DNA of 64,000 nucleotides from assembly GCA_049698695.1 (NCBI GenBank), contig JBAVYH010000003.1, positions 7,048 to 71,047 of the forward strand, in the 5' to 3' direction. Numbering within the stretch: the stretch's first letter is position 1; each line of letters opens with the position of its first letter. Below the pieces are notes generated by a model. It was given only the letters and a program-made list of their open reading frames with translations. It was not told the DNA's origin and ran no database searches. A program made the translations under genes and the position numbers. Below are positions 8,991-16,168 of the stretch, one piece after another. Origin of the DNA: Bog-375 sp049698695 (GTDB lineage: Bacteria > Acidobacteriota > Terriglobia > Bryobacterales > Bryobacteraceae).

Positions 8991-9851
8991 ATGCGCGTTC
9001 CAGCGCCGCTGCTGTGCACGGCATGCGGTTTGGCCCTCTTCAGCGCGGTCTACGCCTTCCAACGGCCATTCCGCCAGTACATCAGCATGGAGGGCTATGA
9101 CGCCATCCCCATGCCCCCCGACTGGCGCGAGAAGACCGAGTGGGTGTTCGCCCGCCTGATGTACCCCGAGCATCCCAACGCCCTGTTCGGCAGTTGGGGG
9201 CGGTTCGGCCGGCGCGGCCGGCTCGACTGGCGCGAAGGCGGCACCAGTTGGACCCAGGATTACCCGCGCGCCGACCGCCACTTCGCCCAGGCGCTGCGGC
9301 GCCTCACCCGCATCCACGTGCGCAGCGTCGAACAGCCGGTCAATCCCGACGACACCGACGACTTCTTCAACTGGCCGTGGATGAACGCCGGCGAGATGGG
9401 CGACTGGAAGCTTACCGCGGCCCAGGCCCTCACTTTGCGCGAGTACCTGCTGCGCGGCGGCTTCCTGATGCTCGACGATTTTTGGGGGCCGGAGGAATAC
9501 GCGCGCTTCGATGAGACCATGAAGGCCGTGTTCCCTGATCGCCCGGTGGTCGACATGCCCAACGACGACCCCATCTTCCACACCGTCTACAACCTCGACG
9601 ACCGTTTCCAGGTGCTGGGCCAATGGGCCTTGAACCCGGACCGCGGCATGTTCCGCCGCCGTGCCCTCGGCACCGTCGCCCACTGGCTCGGCGTTTACGA
9701 CGACAAGGGCCGCGTGATGGTGGCGATCTCCTTCAATTCCGATATCGGTGATTCATGGGAGTGGGCCGACGATCCGGACTATCCGGAAAAATTCTCCGCC
9801 TTGGGCATCCGCATCGGCGTCAACTACGTGGTTTACGCCATGACCCACTGA
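8991..9851 (+). CDS. DUF4159 domain protein
   Basis: A 286-residue exported protein with an N-terminal signal or anchor (residues 1-20, LLCTACGLALFSAVYAF). The rest matches the DUF4159 pattern: RLMYPEH, a segment with paired Asp residues (DDTDDFFNWPW), GGFLMLDDFWG and DDPIFHTVYN. In other phyla these domains are often found with MoxR/VWA membrane systems, but here the gene stands alone beside a VWFA-related gene. ATG 8991 was chosen because GGAAGG lies upstream; earlier in-frame codons overlap the divergent gene's promoter region. Function unknown. Confidence 0.8.
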   Translation: MRVPAPLLCTACGLALFSAVYAFQRPFRQYISMEGYDAIPMPPDWREKTEWVFARLMYPEHPNALFGSWGRFGRRGRLDWREGGTSWTQDYPRADRHFAQALRRLTRIHVRSVEQPVNPDDTDDFFNWPWMNAGEMGDWKLTAAQALTLREYLLRGGFLMLDDFWGPEEYARFDETMKAVFPDRPVVDMPNDDPIFHTVYNLDDRFQVLGQWALNPDRGMFRRRALGTVAHWLGVYDDKGRVMVAISFNSDIGDSWEWADDPDYPEKFSALGIRIGVNYVVYAMTH

Positions 9852-9886
9852 TCGCGCGCGCCCGTCTTTGATATCCTGAATACCTC

Positions 9887-10117
9887 ATGCCATCGAAAGT
9901 TACCGTGTTCAGCAATGGCCCGATTCGCATCGAGGGCGAGTTTGAAATCGTGGACCCCAACGGCACCGCCTTTGGCCTCGCCGGCCGCACGCAAATCGGC
10001 CTGTGCCGCTGTGGGCACTCGGCCAACAAACCGTTTTGCGACGGCTCGCACAGAACCACCGGCTTTACCGACGCCGTGGTGGCGCGCGAATTGCCGCCCC
10101 CCAAGCCCAAGGTGTAA
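9887..10117 (+). CDS. CDGSH iron-sulfur domain protein
   Basis: A 76-residue protein with the complete 3Cys-1His [2Fe-2S] motif: Cys40, Cys42, Cys51 and His55 in CRCGHSANKPFCDGSH. Small bacterial CDGSH proteins are thought to act in redox or Fe-S handling. A TATCCT element (9872-9877) lies 9 nt before the ATG and no Shine-Dalgarno is evident, so the mRNA may be leaderless. Confidence 0.9.
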   Translation: MPSKVTVFSNGPIRIEGEFEIVDPNGTAFGLAGRTQIGLCRCGHSANKPFCDGSHRTTGFTDAVVARELPPPKPKV

Positions 10118-10153
10118 CCCCGCGCCCCGGCGCGCACCATCGGTTCGCCTGCC

Positions 10154-10250
10154 ATGAAGCTGATATTTGCGGTCGCGGCTTGCCTCTGCTTCGGCACGGT
10201 CTCCCATCTTCACGGCCAGGCGCTGCAAGGCGCCAGAACCTGCCAAAGAA
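10154..10250 (+). pseudogene. possible remnant of an exported protein gene (signal peptide only)
   Basis: From ATG 10154 the first 25 or so codons encode a good signal peptide (MKLIFAVAACLCFGTVSHLHGQA) with codon use like neighbouring genes. After that the frame loses coding character and overlaps a convergent gene. It may be the 5' stump of a deleted secreted-protein gene, or chance. Confidence 0.3.
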
Positions 10251-10344
10251 GTAAAGTGGCGCAGACCCCTGGCCGGCGAACTACTTCTATCGGTAATTCC
10301 GAGGGACTTTCAGTCACGGGCTTCAACCCGGCTCGCACCCCGCC

Positions 10345-10566
10345 CTACACGGCCTGCCTTCTCGTCCTGCCCAGCAGCTCTTCGGCCCGCGCCAGCGCCC
10401 TCCGTTCGGCCTCTTCACGCGTGGTTCCCTTAGCGCGCGCCAGCGCCGCTCCGGGCGATACGTTGTCGGCTTTGGCGTGCCACTCGCTCCCCAGCCGGTA
10501 GCTGGCCACGTTCACCGGCCAGCCCGCCAGCTCCAGCCGGTGCTCCGCGAATTCTTCCGCTCTCAC
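10345..10566 (-). CDS. small conserved-type protein coupled to sulfurtransferase
   Basis: A 73-residue protein starting at GTG 10566, which overlaps the sulfurtransferase stop in a GTGA, a sign of translational coupling. It has a compact N-terminal part (AGWPVNVASYRLGSEWHAKADN) and a charged helical C-terminus rich in Arg, Glu and Ala. No known domain was recognised. Genome-like codon use and the 4-nt overlap support it as a real gene. The partner suggests a role in sulfur transfer, but that is inference only. Confidence 0.65.
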   Translation of the reverse strand: MRAEEFAEHRLELAGWPVNVASYRLGSEWHAKADNVSPGAALARAKGTTREEAERRALARAEELLGRTRRQAV

Positions 10567-11447
10567 GCCCGCGCACCCGCTGCCTTGGCTGCGGCTCCTC
10601 GCTCCACGTTGGCGCCGACCAGGTTGCCCCACTCGGTCCACGAACCGTCGTAGTTCTTCACGTCGCCGAAGCCCAGCAGGTATTTCAGCACGAACCAGGT
10701 GTGGCTCGATCGTTCGCCGATGCGGCAATAAGCGATCACCGGCTTGGAGCCGTCCACGCCCTCGCTCGTATACAACTGGCGCAGCTCATCCGCCGATTTG
10801 AACGTGCCGTCGTCGTTCGCCGCCTTCGACCACGGAATGCTGCGCGCGCCCGGCACGTGGCCGCCGCGCTGACACGTCTCGGGCAGGCCCGGAGGCGCCA
10901 GAATCTCGCCCGTGAATTCCTGCGGGCTGCGCACGTCCACCAGCGCCGCCGCCTGCGCCGCCGCGGCCTGCGCCGAAGCAGCCTGCACCTGCGGCAGAAA
11001 CGCCCGCAGCGACACATCCGCCTCCTTCGCCGTGTATTTCGTGGACTTCACTTTCGGCGCCTCGGTCGAAAGCTCGCGGCTTTCGGAAAGCCATTTCTTC
11101 CGCCCGCCGTTCATCAGCCGCACGTCGCGGTGGCCGTAGACCTTGGCCTGCCATAGCGCCCACGCCGCGAACCAGTTGTTGTTGTCGCCGTAAATCACCA
11201 GCGTCGTGTCCGGCGTCACCCCGGAGCGCTCCATCAGCTCTTCAAACTGCTGCCGCGATAGAATGTCGCGCCGCACGGTGTCGCACAACTGTGTGTTCCA
11301 TGCCCAGGCGATCGCGCCTGGTACGTGTCCCTCGTCGTAAGCCTTGGTATCGACGTCCACCTCCACTATGCGGACGCCTTCGTCGTTTGCGTGCTTGGCA
11401 ACCCAGTCTGTAGTCACCAGTGTTTCCGGATGGGCGTATTCTGCCAT
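10563..11447 (-). CDS. sseA: thiosulfate/3-mercaptopyruvate sulfurtransferase (rhodanese pair)
   Basis: A 294-residue tandem rhodanese. The inactive N-terminal domain (about 8-125) ends in LMNGGRKKW. The catalytic C-terminal domain (about 165-285) has the persulfide cysteine Cys241 in CRIGERSSHT. It transfers sulfane sulfur to cyanide or thiols. ATG 11447 follows a clear GAGGAG seven bases upstream; a start at 11468 precedes the ribosome site. A minus-strand TATAAT lies at 11477-11482. It overlaps the 73-codon gene downstream by 4 nt. An Ala/Gln-rich insertion at 155-170 separates the two domains. Confidence 0.9.
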   Translation of the reverse strand: MAEYAHPETLVTTDWVAKHANDEGVRIVEVDVDTKAYDEGHVPGAIAWAWNTQLCDTVRRDILSRQQFEELMERSGVTPDTTLVIYGDNNNWFAAWALWQAKVYGHRDVRLMNGGRKKWLSESRELSTEAPKVKSTKYTAKEADVSLRAFLPQVQAASAQAAAAQAAALVDVRSPQEFTGEILAPPGLPETCQRGGHVPGARSIPWSKAANDDGTFKSADELRQLYTSEGVDGSKPVIAYCRIGERSSHTWFVLKYLLGFGDVKNYDGSWTEWGNLVGANVERGAAAKAAGARA

Positions 11448-11536
11448 GGAAAGCTCCTCTCCAAACAATCTACCGTAATTATATCGGAATTCTTGACATA
11501 TCTGGCGGCGGGGCGACGCGATACCATGAAATCATC

Positions 11537-12865
11537 ATGCTTGCGCGCGTGCTGAACCGCTTCACCGGAATCCCACGGCCGGGCTTCGACCCGCGCCTGG
11601 CTTCAGCCCTGTTGGGCTTTTTTTCAGTTGGCGTGCTCTTTTCGCAACCGGCCTCAGACCCGGCCACGATCGCGCGAAAGGCGCTGGACTTCCTGCTGGC
11701 GCAGAATTATCCGGAATTCTCCGCGCTGGCGTCGCCGCAGCTCAGGAACAACCTGAACGAGCAGGCGTTCACCAGGCTGGGTGCTGAGATCAAGGGCTGG
11801 GGCGCGGTGGAAAAGATTGGCGAGCCGTCGATCGAGGACATGGGCCCAACCAAGGTGGTCACCATCCCTGTTTCCTTCGCCGAGAGGAACATCAAGGTGC
11901 GTTTCGCCGTCGACGTGTCCGGGCAGGTCTCGGTTATGTACCTGATGCCCGGCGAGACGGAGTGGACGCACCCCGCCTACAGCAAGCCGGATTCGTTTGC
12001 GGAGCGCCCGGTGACGTTCGGCGAGGAAGAATGGAAACTGCCCGGCACCCTCGCCGTGCCCAAAGGCGCCGGTCCGTTTCCGGCCGTGCTGCTGGTGCAG
12101 GATTTCGGGCCGAAGGACCGCGACGATTCGCACGGCGTCCTCAAGCCGTTCCGCGATCTTTCCGATGGTCTGGCCTCGCGCGGCGTGGTGGTACTGCGTT
12201 ACGAGAAGCGCCTCCGGCAGTACTCCGCGCTCGTCACCGACAAACCGTACACGGCCGACGACGAAACCGTGGACGATGCCGTCAGCGCGCTAGCCTTCCT
12301 GCGCGCTCAATCCATGGTCGATCCCAAGCGCGTCTACCTGGTGGGCCATGGTCTGGGCGGCTATCTGGCGCCGCGCATCGCCACCGAGGACGGGAAGCTG
12401 GCCGGCATGGTGGTGATGGCCGCCAACCAGCGGCCGCTCGAAGACTTGATGCTCGATGGGTTGCAGAAGCTCGGCATCAAGGGCAAGGACCTGGAGCAAG
12501 CCAAAGAGGCCGCGGCGCGTGTTAAGAGCCTGGAATCGGGCGACTCTGACGCGCCGCCGATTTTCGGCCTGCCCGCCGCTTACTGGCTGGACCTCAAGGG
12601 CTACGATCCAGCGGCCGTAGCCAAGAAGCTTTCCATTCCGATTCTCATCTTGTATGGCGAGCGCGATTTCCAAGTGACGAAAGTCGACTTCGACCTCTGG
12701 AAGAGCGGGCTGGCTGGCCGCACGGATGTCACCGCTCGCAGTTACCCCGCTTTGAATCACGTGTTCGTCGCCGGCTCTGGTCCCAGCAGCGAGAAAGAGT
12801 ACAGCAAGCCCGGCCACGTGGCGCCCGAAGTGGTGGACGATATCGCGAAGTTCGTGGGCAAGTAG
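11537..12865 (+). CDS. exported DUF3887 + alpha/beta-hydrolase-fold protein lacking the nucleophile
   Basis: A 442-residue protein: signal/anchor (about 20-37), a DUF3887-like NTF2 domain (about 42-140) and an alpha/beta-hydrolase domain (about 160-442). The nucleophile elbow reads GHGLGGY, so the usual serine (GHSxGG) is Gly272. The oxyanion segment, normally VHGSGPxDRD, reads VQDFGPKDRD. The acid Asp377 (YGERD) and His408 (ALNHVF) remain. It is therefore probably not an esterase; binding or scaffolding is likelier. Start ATG 11537 gives the signal peptide. Divergent from sseA. Confidence 0.82.
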   Translation: MLARVLNRFTGIPRPGFDPRLASALLGFFSVGVLFSQPASDPATIARKALDFLLAQNYPEFSALASPQLRNNLNEQAFTRLGAEIKGWGAVEKIGEPSIEDMGPTKVVTIPVSFAERNIKVRFAVDVSGQVSVMYLMPGETEWTHPAYSKPDSFAERPVTFGEEEWKLPGTLAVPKGAGPFPAVLLVQDFGPKDRDDSHGVLKPFRDLSDGLASRGVVVLRYEKRLRQYSALVTDKPYTADDETVDDAVSALAFLRAQSMVDPKRVYLVGHGLGGYLAPRIATEDGKLAGMVVMAANQRPLEDLMLDGLQKLGIKGKDLEQAKEAAARVKSLESGDSDAPPIFGLPAAYWLDLKGYDPAAVAKKLSIPILILYGERDFQVTKVDFDLWKSGLAGRTDVTARSYPALNHVFVAGSGPSSEKEYSKPGHVAPEVVDDIAKFVGK

Positions 12866-12872
12866 CCCGTCC

Positions 12873-12887
12873 CGGCCGTAGCGGCCG
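12873..12887. terminator. hairpin between convergent genes
   Basis: CGGCCG-TAG-CGGCCG just after the hydrolase-fold gene and before the convergent folE stop. There is no T-run, so termination is only possible. Confidence 0.35.
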
Positions 12888-12918
12888 CACATGCCCGGCT
12901 CGCGCGTCCGTGCGCGCC

Positions 12919-13575
12919 CTAGAAGCCGTTGCTCCGGTGATTCACCAGCGCCAGGAACTCGTCGCGGGTTTTCTTGCGGGTGCGGAATGCGCCCAGCATG
13001 GCGCTGGTCATGGCGCCGGAGTGCTGCTTTTCCACCCCGCGCATCATCATGCAGAAGTGGCGCGCTTCGCAAATCACGCCCACGCCTACCGGGTCGATCA
13101 CTTCGGCTATCGTCTGCGCCACTTCCTGGGTGAGGCGCTCCTGAATCTGAAGGCGGCGCGCGAACACGTCGACGATGCGCGGAATCTTGCTCAAGCCGAT
13201 CACCCGGCTCCGCGGGATGTAAGCCACGTGCACCTTGCCGAAAAACGGCAGCAGATGGTGCTCGCACATACTGAAGAATTCGATGTCGCGCACAACCACC
13301 ATCTCGTCGTACTTCACTTCGTACAACGCTCCGTTGAGGACTTTGTGGACGTCGGTGCGGTAGCCGCTGGTGAGGAACTTGAGCGCCTGGTCGACGCGCT
13401 CGGGCGTGCGCCGCAGGCCCTGGCGGCCGGGATCCTCGCCGAGCTTCTCCAGAATCTCGCGAACCTGCGGGGCAATACTGAACCCGGCGCTGGGCTCGAC
13501 GCCAGGGACCGTGGTCGGCTCGTCCCGTTTCGGCTGCATGACTTTGATCAGCGCTTTATGGGATTTCATGGGCAT
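12919..13575 (-). CDS. folE: GTP cyclohydrolase I
   Basis: A 218-residue enzyme converting GTP to dihydroneopterin triphosphate, first step of folate, queuosine and tetrahydrobiopterin synthesis. Zinc and substrate residues are visible in FSMCEHHLLPFFGKVHVAYIP and in CMMMRGVEKQHSGAMTSAMLG. Two starts are possible, ATG 13575 and ATG 13569, both inside the end of the upstream PTPS gene. It is the last gene of a three-gene overlapping pterin operon (PTPS, PTPS, folE). Confidence 0.95.
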   Translation of the reverse strand: MPMKSHKALIKVMQPKRDEPTTVPGVEPSAGFSIAPQVREILEKLGEDPGRQGLRRTPERVDQALKFLTSGYRTDVHKVLNGALYEVKYDEMVVVRDIEFFSMCEHHLLPFFGKVHVAYIPRSRVIGLSKIPRIVDVFARRLQIQERLTQEVAQTIAEVIDPVGVGVICEARHFCMMMRGVEKQHSGAMTSAMLGAFRTRKKTRDEFLALVNHRSNGF

Positions 13576-13990
13576 CCATTTCAAAGATGTTGCGCGCCGT
13601 CTCTGCGATGCGAACCTTTTCCAGCTTCGGCCATTCACCCGGAAACATCGCCGGCCAACCGCGTTTCAGACGGCGGCAAATTTCCACCGCCAGGTTCTCG
13701 GAGGTCGGCGTCAAATTGCGAAATGCCTCCACGTCGCAGTTCAGATTTCGATGCTCGAACGGCCCCAGCACCTCACGCGCCACCAGCTCGTCCAGCCGGC
13801 GCGGATCCACCGCCGAACCCGTGTCCGCATCCGCCGGGCCGCGCGCGCTCACTTCCAGCACGTAATTGTGGCCGTGCCCGAACGGGTTACTGCATTTGCC
13901 GTACAGGCGCCGGTTCTCCTCATCGCTCAGCCCGCACGCATGCAGGCGATGGGAAGCCGCGAACTGGTAGCGCCTGGTTACGCAGAACAC
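13556..13990 (-). CDS. 6-pyruvoyl-tetrahydropterin synthase family protein, catalytic Cys present
   Basis: A 144-residue member of the PTPS/QueD family. The zinc histidines are His14 and the HGH at 39-41. The catalytic Cys33 precedes HGH by the C-x5-HGH spacing seen in animal PTPS, not the C-x3-HGH of QueD. It acts on 7,8-dihydroneopterin triphosphate supplied by the adjacent FolE. The GTG start at 13990 lies 13 bp inside the preceding PTPS gene. Product (6-pyruvoyl-H4-pterin or 6-carboxy-H4-pterin) cannot be settled from sequence; no sepiapterin reductase or que gene is nearby. Confidence 0.88.
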   Translation of the reverse strand: MFCVTRRYQFAASHRLHACGLSDEENRRLYGKCSNPFGHGHNYVLEVSARGPADADTGSAVDPRRLDELVAREVLGPFEHRNLNCDVEAFRNLTPTSENLAVEICRRLKRGWPAMFPGEWPKLEKVRIAETARNIFEMDAHEIP

Positions 13991-14403
13991 GGCTGCTCTC
14001 CGAAGTAATCGACGTACAGGTCCGGCGTTTCGTACAGCCGCACCGAATGCAAACGTCCGCCGCGGCCGGCGAAATGCGGTTCGATGCGCCGCCAGATATC
14101 GCGCGCTATGTTTTCCGGCGTGGGAATCACGCGGTCGAACGGCGGCACTTCGTGGTTCAGGAAGCGGTGGTCGAAAGGCTCCACTACCTCGCGGTGCAAC
14201 ACGTCTTTCAACTCTTTCAGGTCGAACACCATGCCGGTCACCGGATCGGGCTCGCCTTCCAGGCTGACCTCCAGCAGGTAGTTGTGCCCGTGGCCGTTGG
14301 GGTTGGCCGCCAGGCCGAACACGCGCTGGTTCTCCTCGTCGGACAGCCGCGGATTGCGGCAGACGTGCGAAGCCGAGAATTCCACTTTCCGGGTAATCAG
14401 CAT
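13978..14403 (-). CDS. PTPS-like paralogue lacking the catalytic cysteine
   Basis: A 141-residue PTPS/QueD-family protein. Zinc-site histidines His13 and HGH 38-40 are kept, but the position of the catalytic Cys (six residues before HGH) is Ala32 in GLAANPNGHGH. The C-terminal part keeps PFDHRFLN and PTPENIA. It is either a different activity or a non-catalytic partner of the next paralogue, with which it overlaps by 13 bp. ATG 14403 was chosen; an in-frame TTG at 14409 is possible. A minus-strand TATAAT lies at 14447-14452. Confidence 0.85.
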   Translation of the reverse strand: MLITRKVEFSASHVCRNPRLSDEENQRVFGLAANPNGHGHNYLLEVSLEGEPDPVTGMVFDLKELKDVLHREVVEPFDHRFLNHEVPPFDRVIPTPENIARDIWRRIEPHFAGRGGRLHSVRLYETPDLYVDYFGEQPCSA

Positions 14404-14446
14404 GGGCAACTATTCGACGTCCGAGCCGGCCTGGAGATACAATTAA

Positions 14447-14454
14447 ATTATAGT
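14447..14454. promoter_or_regulatory. overlapping divergent -10 elements (PTPS operon / tlpA-like)
   Basis: Plus-strand TATAGT (14449-14454) and minus-strand TATAAT (14452-14447) overlap. On the plus strand 8 nt separate the hexamer from the ATG of the thioredoxin gene, implying transcription from, or next to, the start codon. -35 elements are weak. Confidence 0.5.
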
Positions 14455-14462
14455 TACTCCTC

Positions 14463-14978
14463 ATGCAGAGCGTCAAAACCGACCGTTTTCTGAAGATCGC
14501 CATCGCCGCACTACTGGCAGCGCTGGTCTACGTCATCTACGACGGCATTCACGAGCGGGTTGTCGCGCAAGGCGATTCCGCGCCCGCCTTCAGCGTGGTC
14601 GCCGATAACGGCGCCACCGTAGGTGTTCCCAACTTCCGCGGCAAGCTGCTGGTGCTCAACTTTTGGGCTACCTGGTGCCCGCCGTGCGTGCAGGAAACTC
14701 CTTCGCTCAGCCAGTTCGCGGCGCAGTTCAAGGACAAGGGTGTGGTGGTGCTGGCGCTGAGCGTGGATCGGGACGTGAAGGCCTACCGCGCGTTCCTCAA
14801 CAAATACAAACCGGCCTTCCTCACGGCGCGCGATTTCAGGGTGCATGCCGATTACGGCACCTTCATATACCCCGAAACCTACATCATCGATGCACGAGGT
14901 AAAGTGCAGATGAAAATCCCCGAGTCAGCCGATTGGAACGATCCCCGCCTGACGCAGTTCGTCAGTTCTCTGCTGTGA
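14463..14978 (+). CDS. membrane-anchored TlpA/ResA-type thioredoxin
   Basis: A 171-residue protein with an uncleaved N-terminal anchor (about 10-27) and an extracytoplasmic thioredoxin fold with the redox motif WCPPC (Cys72, Cys75). The family reduces disulfides in the envelope, for instance in cytochrome c maturation. No cytochrome genes adjoin it. The ATG is only 8 nt from a -10 hexamer, so the mRNA may be leaderless. The next gene overlaps its stop by a GTGA. Confidence 0.88.
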   Translation: MQSVKTDRFLKIAIAALLAALVYVIYDGIHERVVAQGDSAPAFSVVADNGATVGVPNFRGKLLVLNFWATWCPPCVQETPSLSQFAAQFKDKGVVVLALSVDRDVKAYRAFLNKYKPAFLTARDFRVHADYGTFIYPETYIIDARGKVQMKIPESADWNDPRLTQFVSSLL

Positions 14979-15883
14979 CTCTCGCGCCACTGGCGCTTGC
15001 CGCGCTTCTCACCTATGCCTCTTTGACGGATGACGTGCGCACGTTGGCCGCTCACCGCGAGTTCGCCGCCGCCGAGCGCGCCGTGACCGCGTACCAGGCG
15101 CAAAACGGCGCAACTTCGGAACTTGCCGCGGCCTTTTCCTGGTTGGCCCGCGGGGAGCTTGACGCCGGCCGGTACGATCAGGCGGATGTTTACGCCGCCC
15201 AGGCGCGCCGCATCGCCGCCAGCCTGCCGGGCGCCCGCCGGCTGGACGCGGACCCGCAACTCGCGACCGCGCTCGGCGCCGCCATTGAGGTGCACGCCAG
15301 AGTGCTCGCCGCGCGTGGTGAGCGCCCTCAGGCGGTTGCCTTCCTGCGGCGCGAACTGGCTGCTTTCGGCGCCACTGGGCTCGCCGAACGCATCCGGAAA
15401 AACATCAACCTGCTCGACCTGGTTGGCAACCCGGCACCGCCGCTCGATGAGGCGAACTGGCTCGGCGCCAAACCAGCCAGTCTGGCCGCCCTGCGCGGCC
15501 ACCCGGTGCTGCTCTTTTTCTGGGCGCACTGGTGCCCCGATTGCAAAGCCGAGGCGCCCGTGCTGGCCAAAATCGCGCGCATCTACGGCCCCAAAGGCCT
15601 AGTGGTGATCGGACCCACCAAGCTCTACGGCTATGTGGCGGAAGGCAACCCGGCCACTCCTGGGCAAGAAACGCGATACATCGACGCCATCCGCCGCCAG
15701 TTCTACTCCGGTTTGCCCGATATGGCCGTGCCCGTGAGCGCCGCCAATTTTCGCACCTATGGCGCCAGCACCACCCCGACGATGGTGCTGCTGGACCGCG
15801 ACGGCATTGTCCGTTTCTACCATCCCGGCACTGTCTCCGAGGCGGAACTTGTCCGCTGGATCGAGGCATTGGTGAAACGGTAG
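14975..15883 (+). CDS. exported protein with helical repeat region and C-terminal thioredoxin domain
   Basis: A 302-residue protein. GTG 14975 overlaps the TGA of the upstream thioredoxin gene and gives a signal peptide (LALAALLTYASL). Residues 20-145 are Ala/Arg-rich helices resembling TPR-like repeats, and residues 150-300 are a TlpA-like thioredoxin domain with WCPDC (Cys187, Cys190) and the cis-proline region STTPTMVLLD. Probably an envelope thiol-disulfide protein working with its neighbour. An upstream ATG at 14933 is in frame but lies within the previous gene. Confidence 0.82.
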   Translation: MTLAPLALAALLTYASLTDDVRTLAAHREFAAAERAVTAYQAQNGATSELAAAFSWLARGELDAGRYDQADVYAAQARRIAASLPGARRLDADPQLATALGAAIEVHARVLAARGERPQAVAFLRRELAAFGATGLAERIRKNINLLDLVGNPAPPLDEANWLGAKPASLAALRGHPVLLFFWAHWCPDCKAEAPVLAKIARIYGPKGLVVIGPTKLYGYVAEGNPATPGQETRYIDAIRRQFYSGLPDMAVPVSAANFRTYGASTTPTMVLLDRDGIVRFYHPGTVSEAELVRWIEALVKR

Positions 15884-15891
15884 GGACTCGT

Positions 15892-16062
15892 TCAGGCGAT
15901 CTTCAGCAGGCCGGCAGCCAGTCGTTTGGCGCGCAGCCTCCTGTAGTCTTCCAAGCTGCGAATGGCCATCACCAATGCCGCCCGGCGAGCATAAAGAGAA
16001 GCCAGTCGTTGTTGCTCGGTCTTGTGAAAGCGGAGACAAACGGTAACCCTGGGGCGAACCAT
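15892..16062 (-). CDS. small basic protein, unknown
   Basis: 56 residues, rich in Arg, Ala and Leu, mostly helical. It is supported less by its sequence than by a good promoter: TTGTAT (16093-16098), a 17-bp spacer and TAAATA (16070-16075), with the ATG 7 nt downstream as in other apparently leaderless genes here. Codon use is less GC-rich than its neighbours. No family recognised. Convergent with the upstream thioredoxin gene. Confidence 0.45.
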   Translation of the reverse strand: MVRPRVTVCLRFHKTEQQRLASLYARRAALVMAIRSLEDYRRLRAKRLAAGLLKIA

Positions 16063-16069
16063 AGTACTG

Positions 16070-16098
16070 TATTTACCAGACCAGACAAGACAATACAA
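16070..16098 (-). promoter_or_regulatory. sigma-70-like promoter of the 56-codon gene
   Basis: Minus-strand TTGTAT and TAAATA separated by exactly 17 bp. The ATG begins 7 nt after the -10. Confidence 0.5.
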
Positions 16099-16168
16099 GA
16101 ACCAAGGTAAGCACTGCCCCAAGCAAAGATAGGGGGCGTCGACTAACCACTATGTGGGTGTCGTCGAG

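Noticed and set aside
14933..14974. Earlier ATG for the second thioredoxin-type gene
   Set aside because: It would place 14 codons within the preceding gene and before the signal peptide; the GTGA overlap is a better start.
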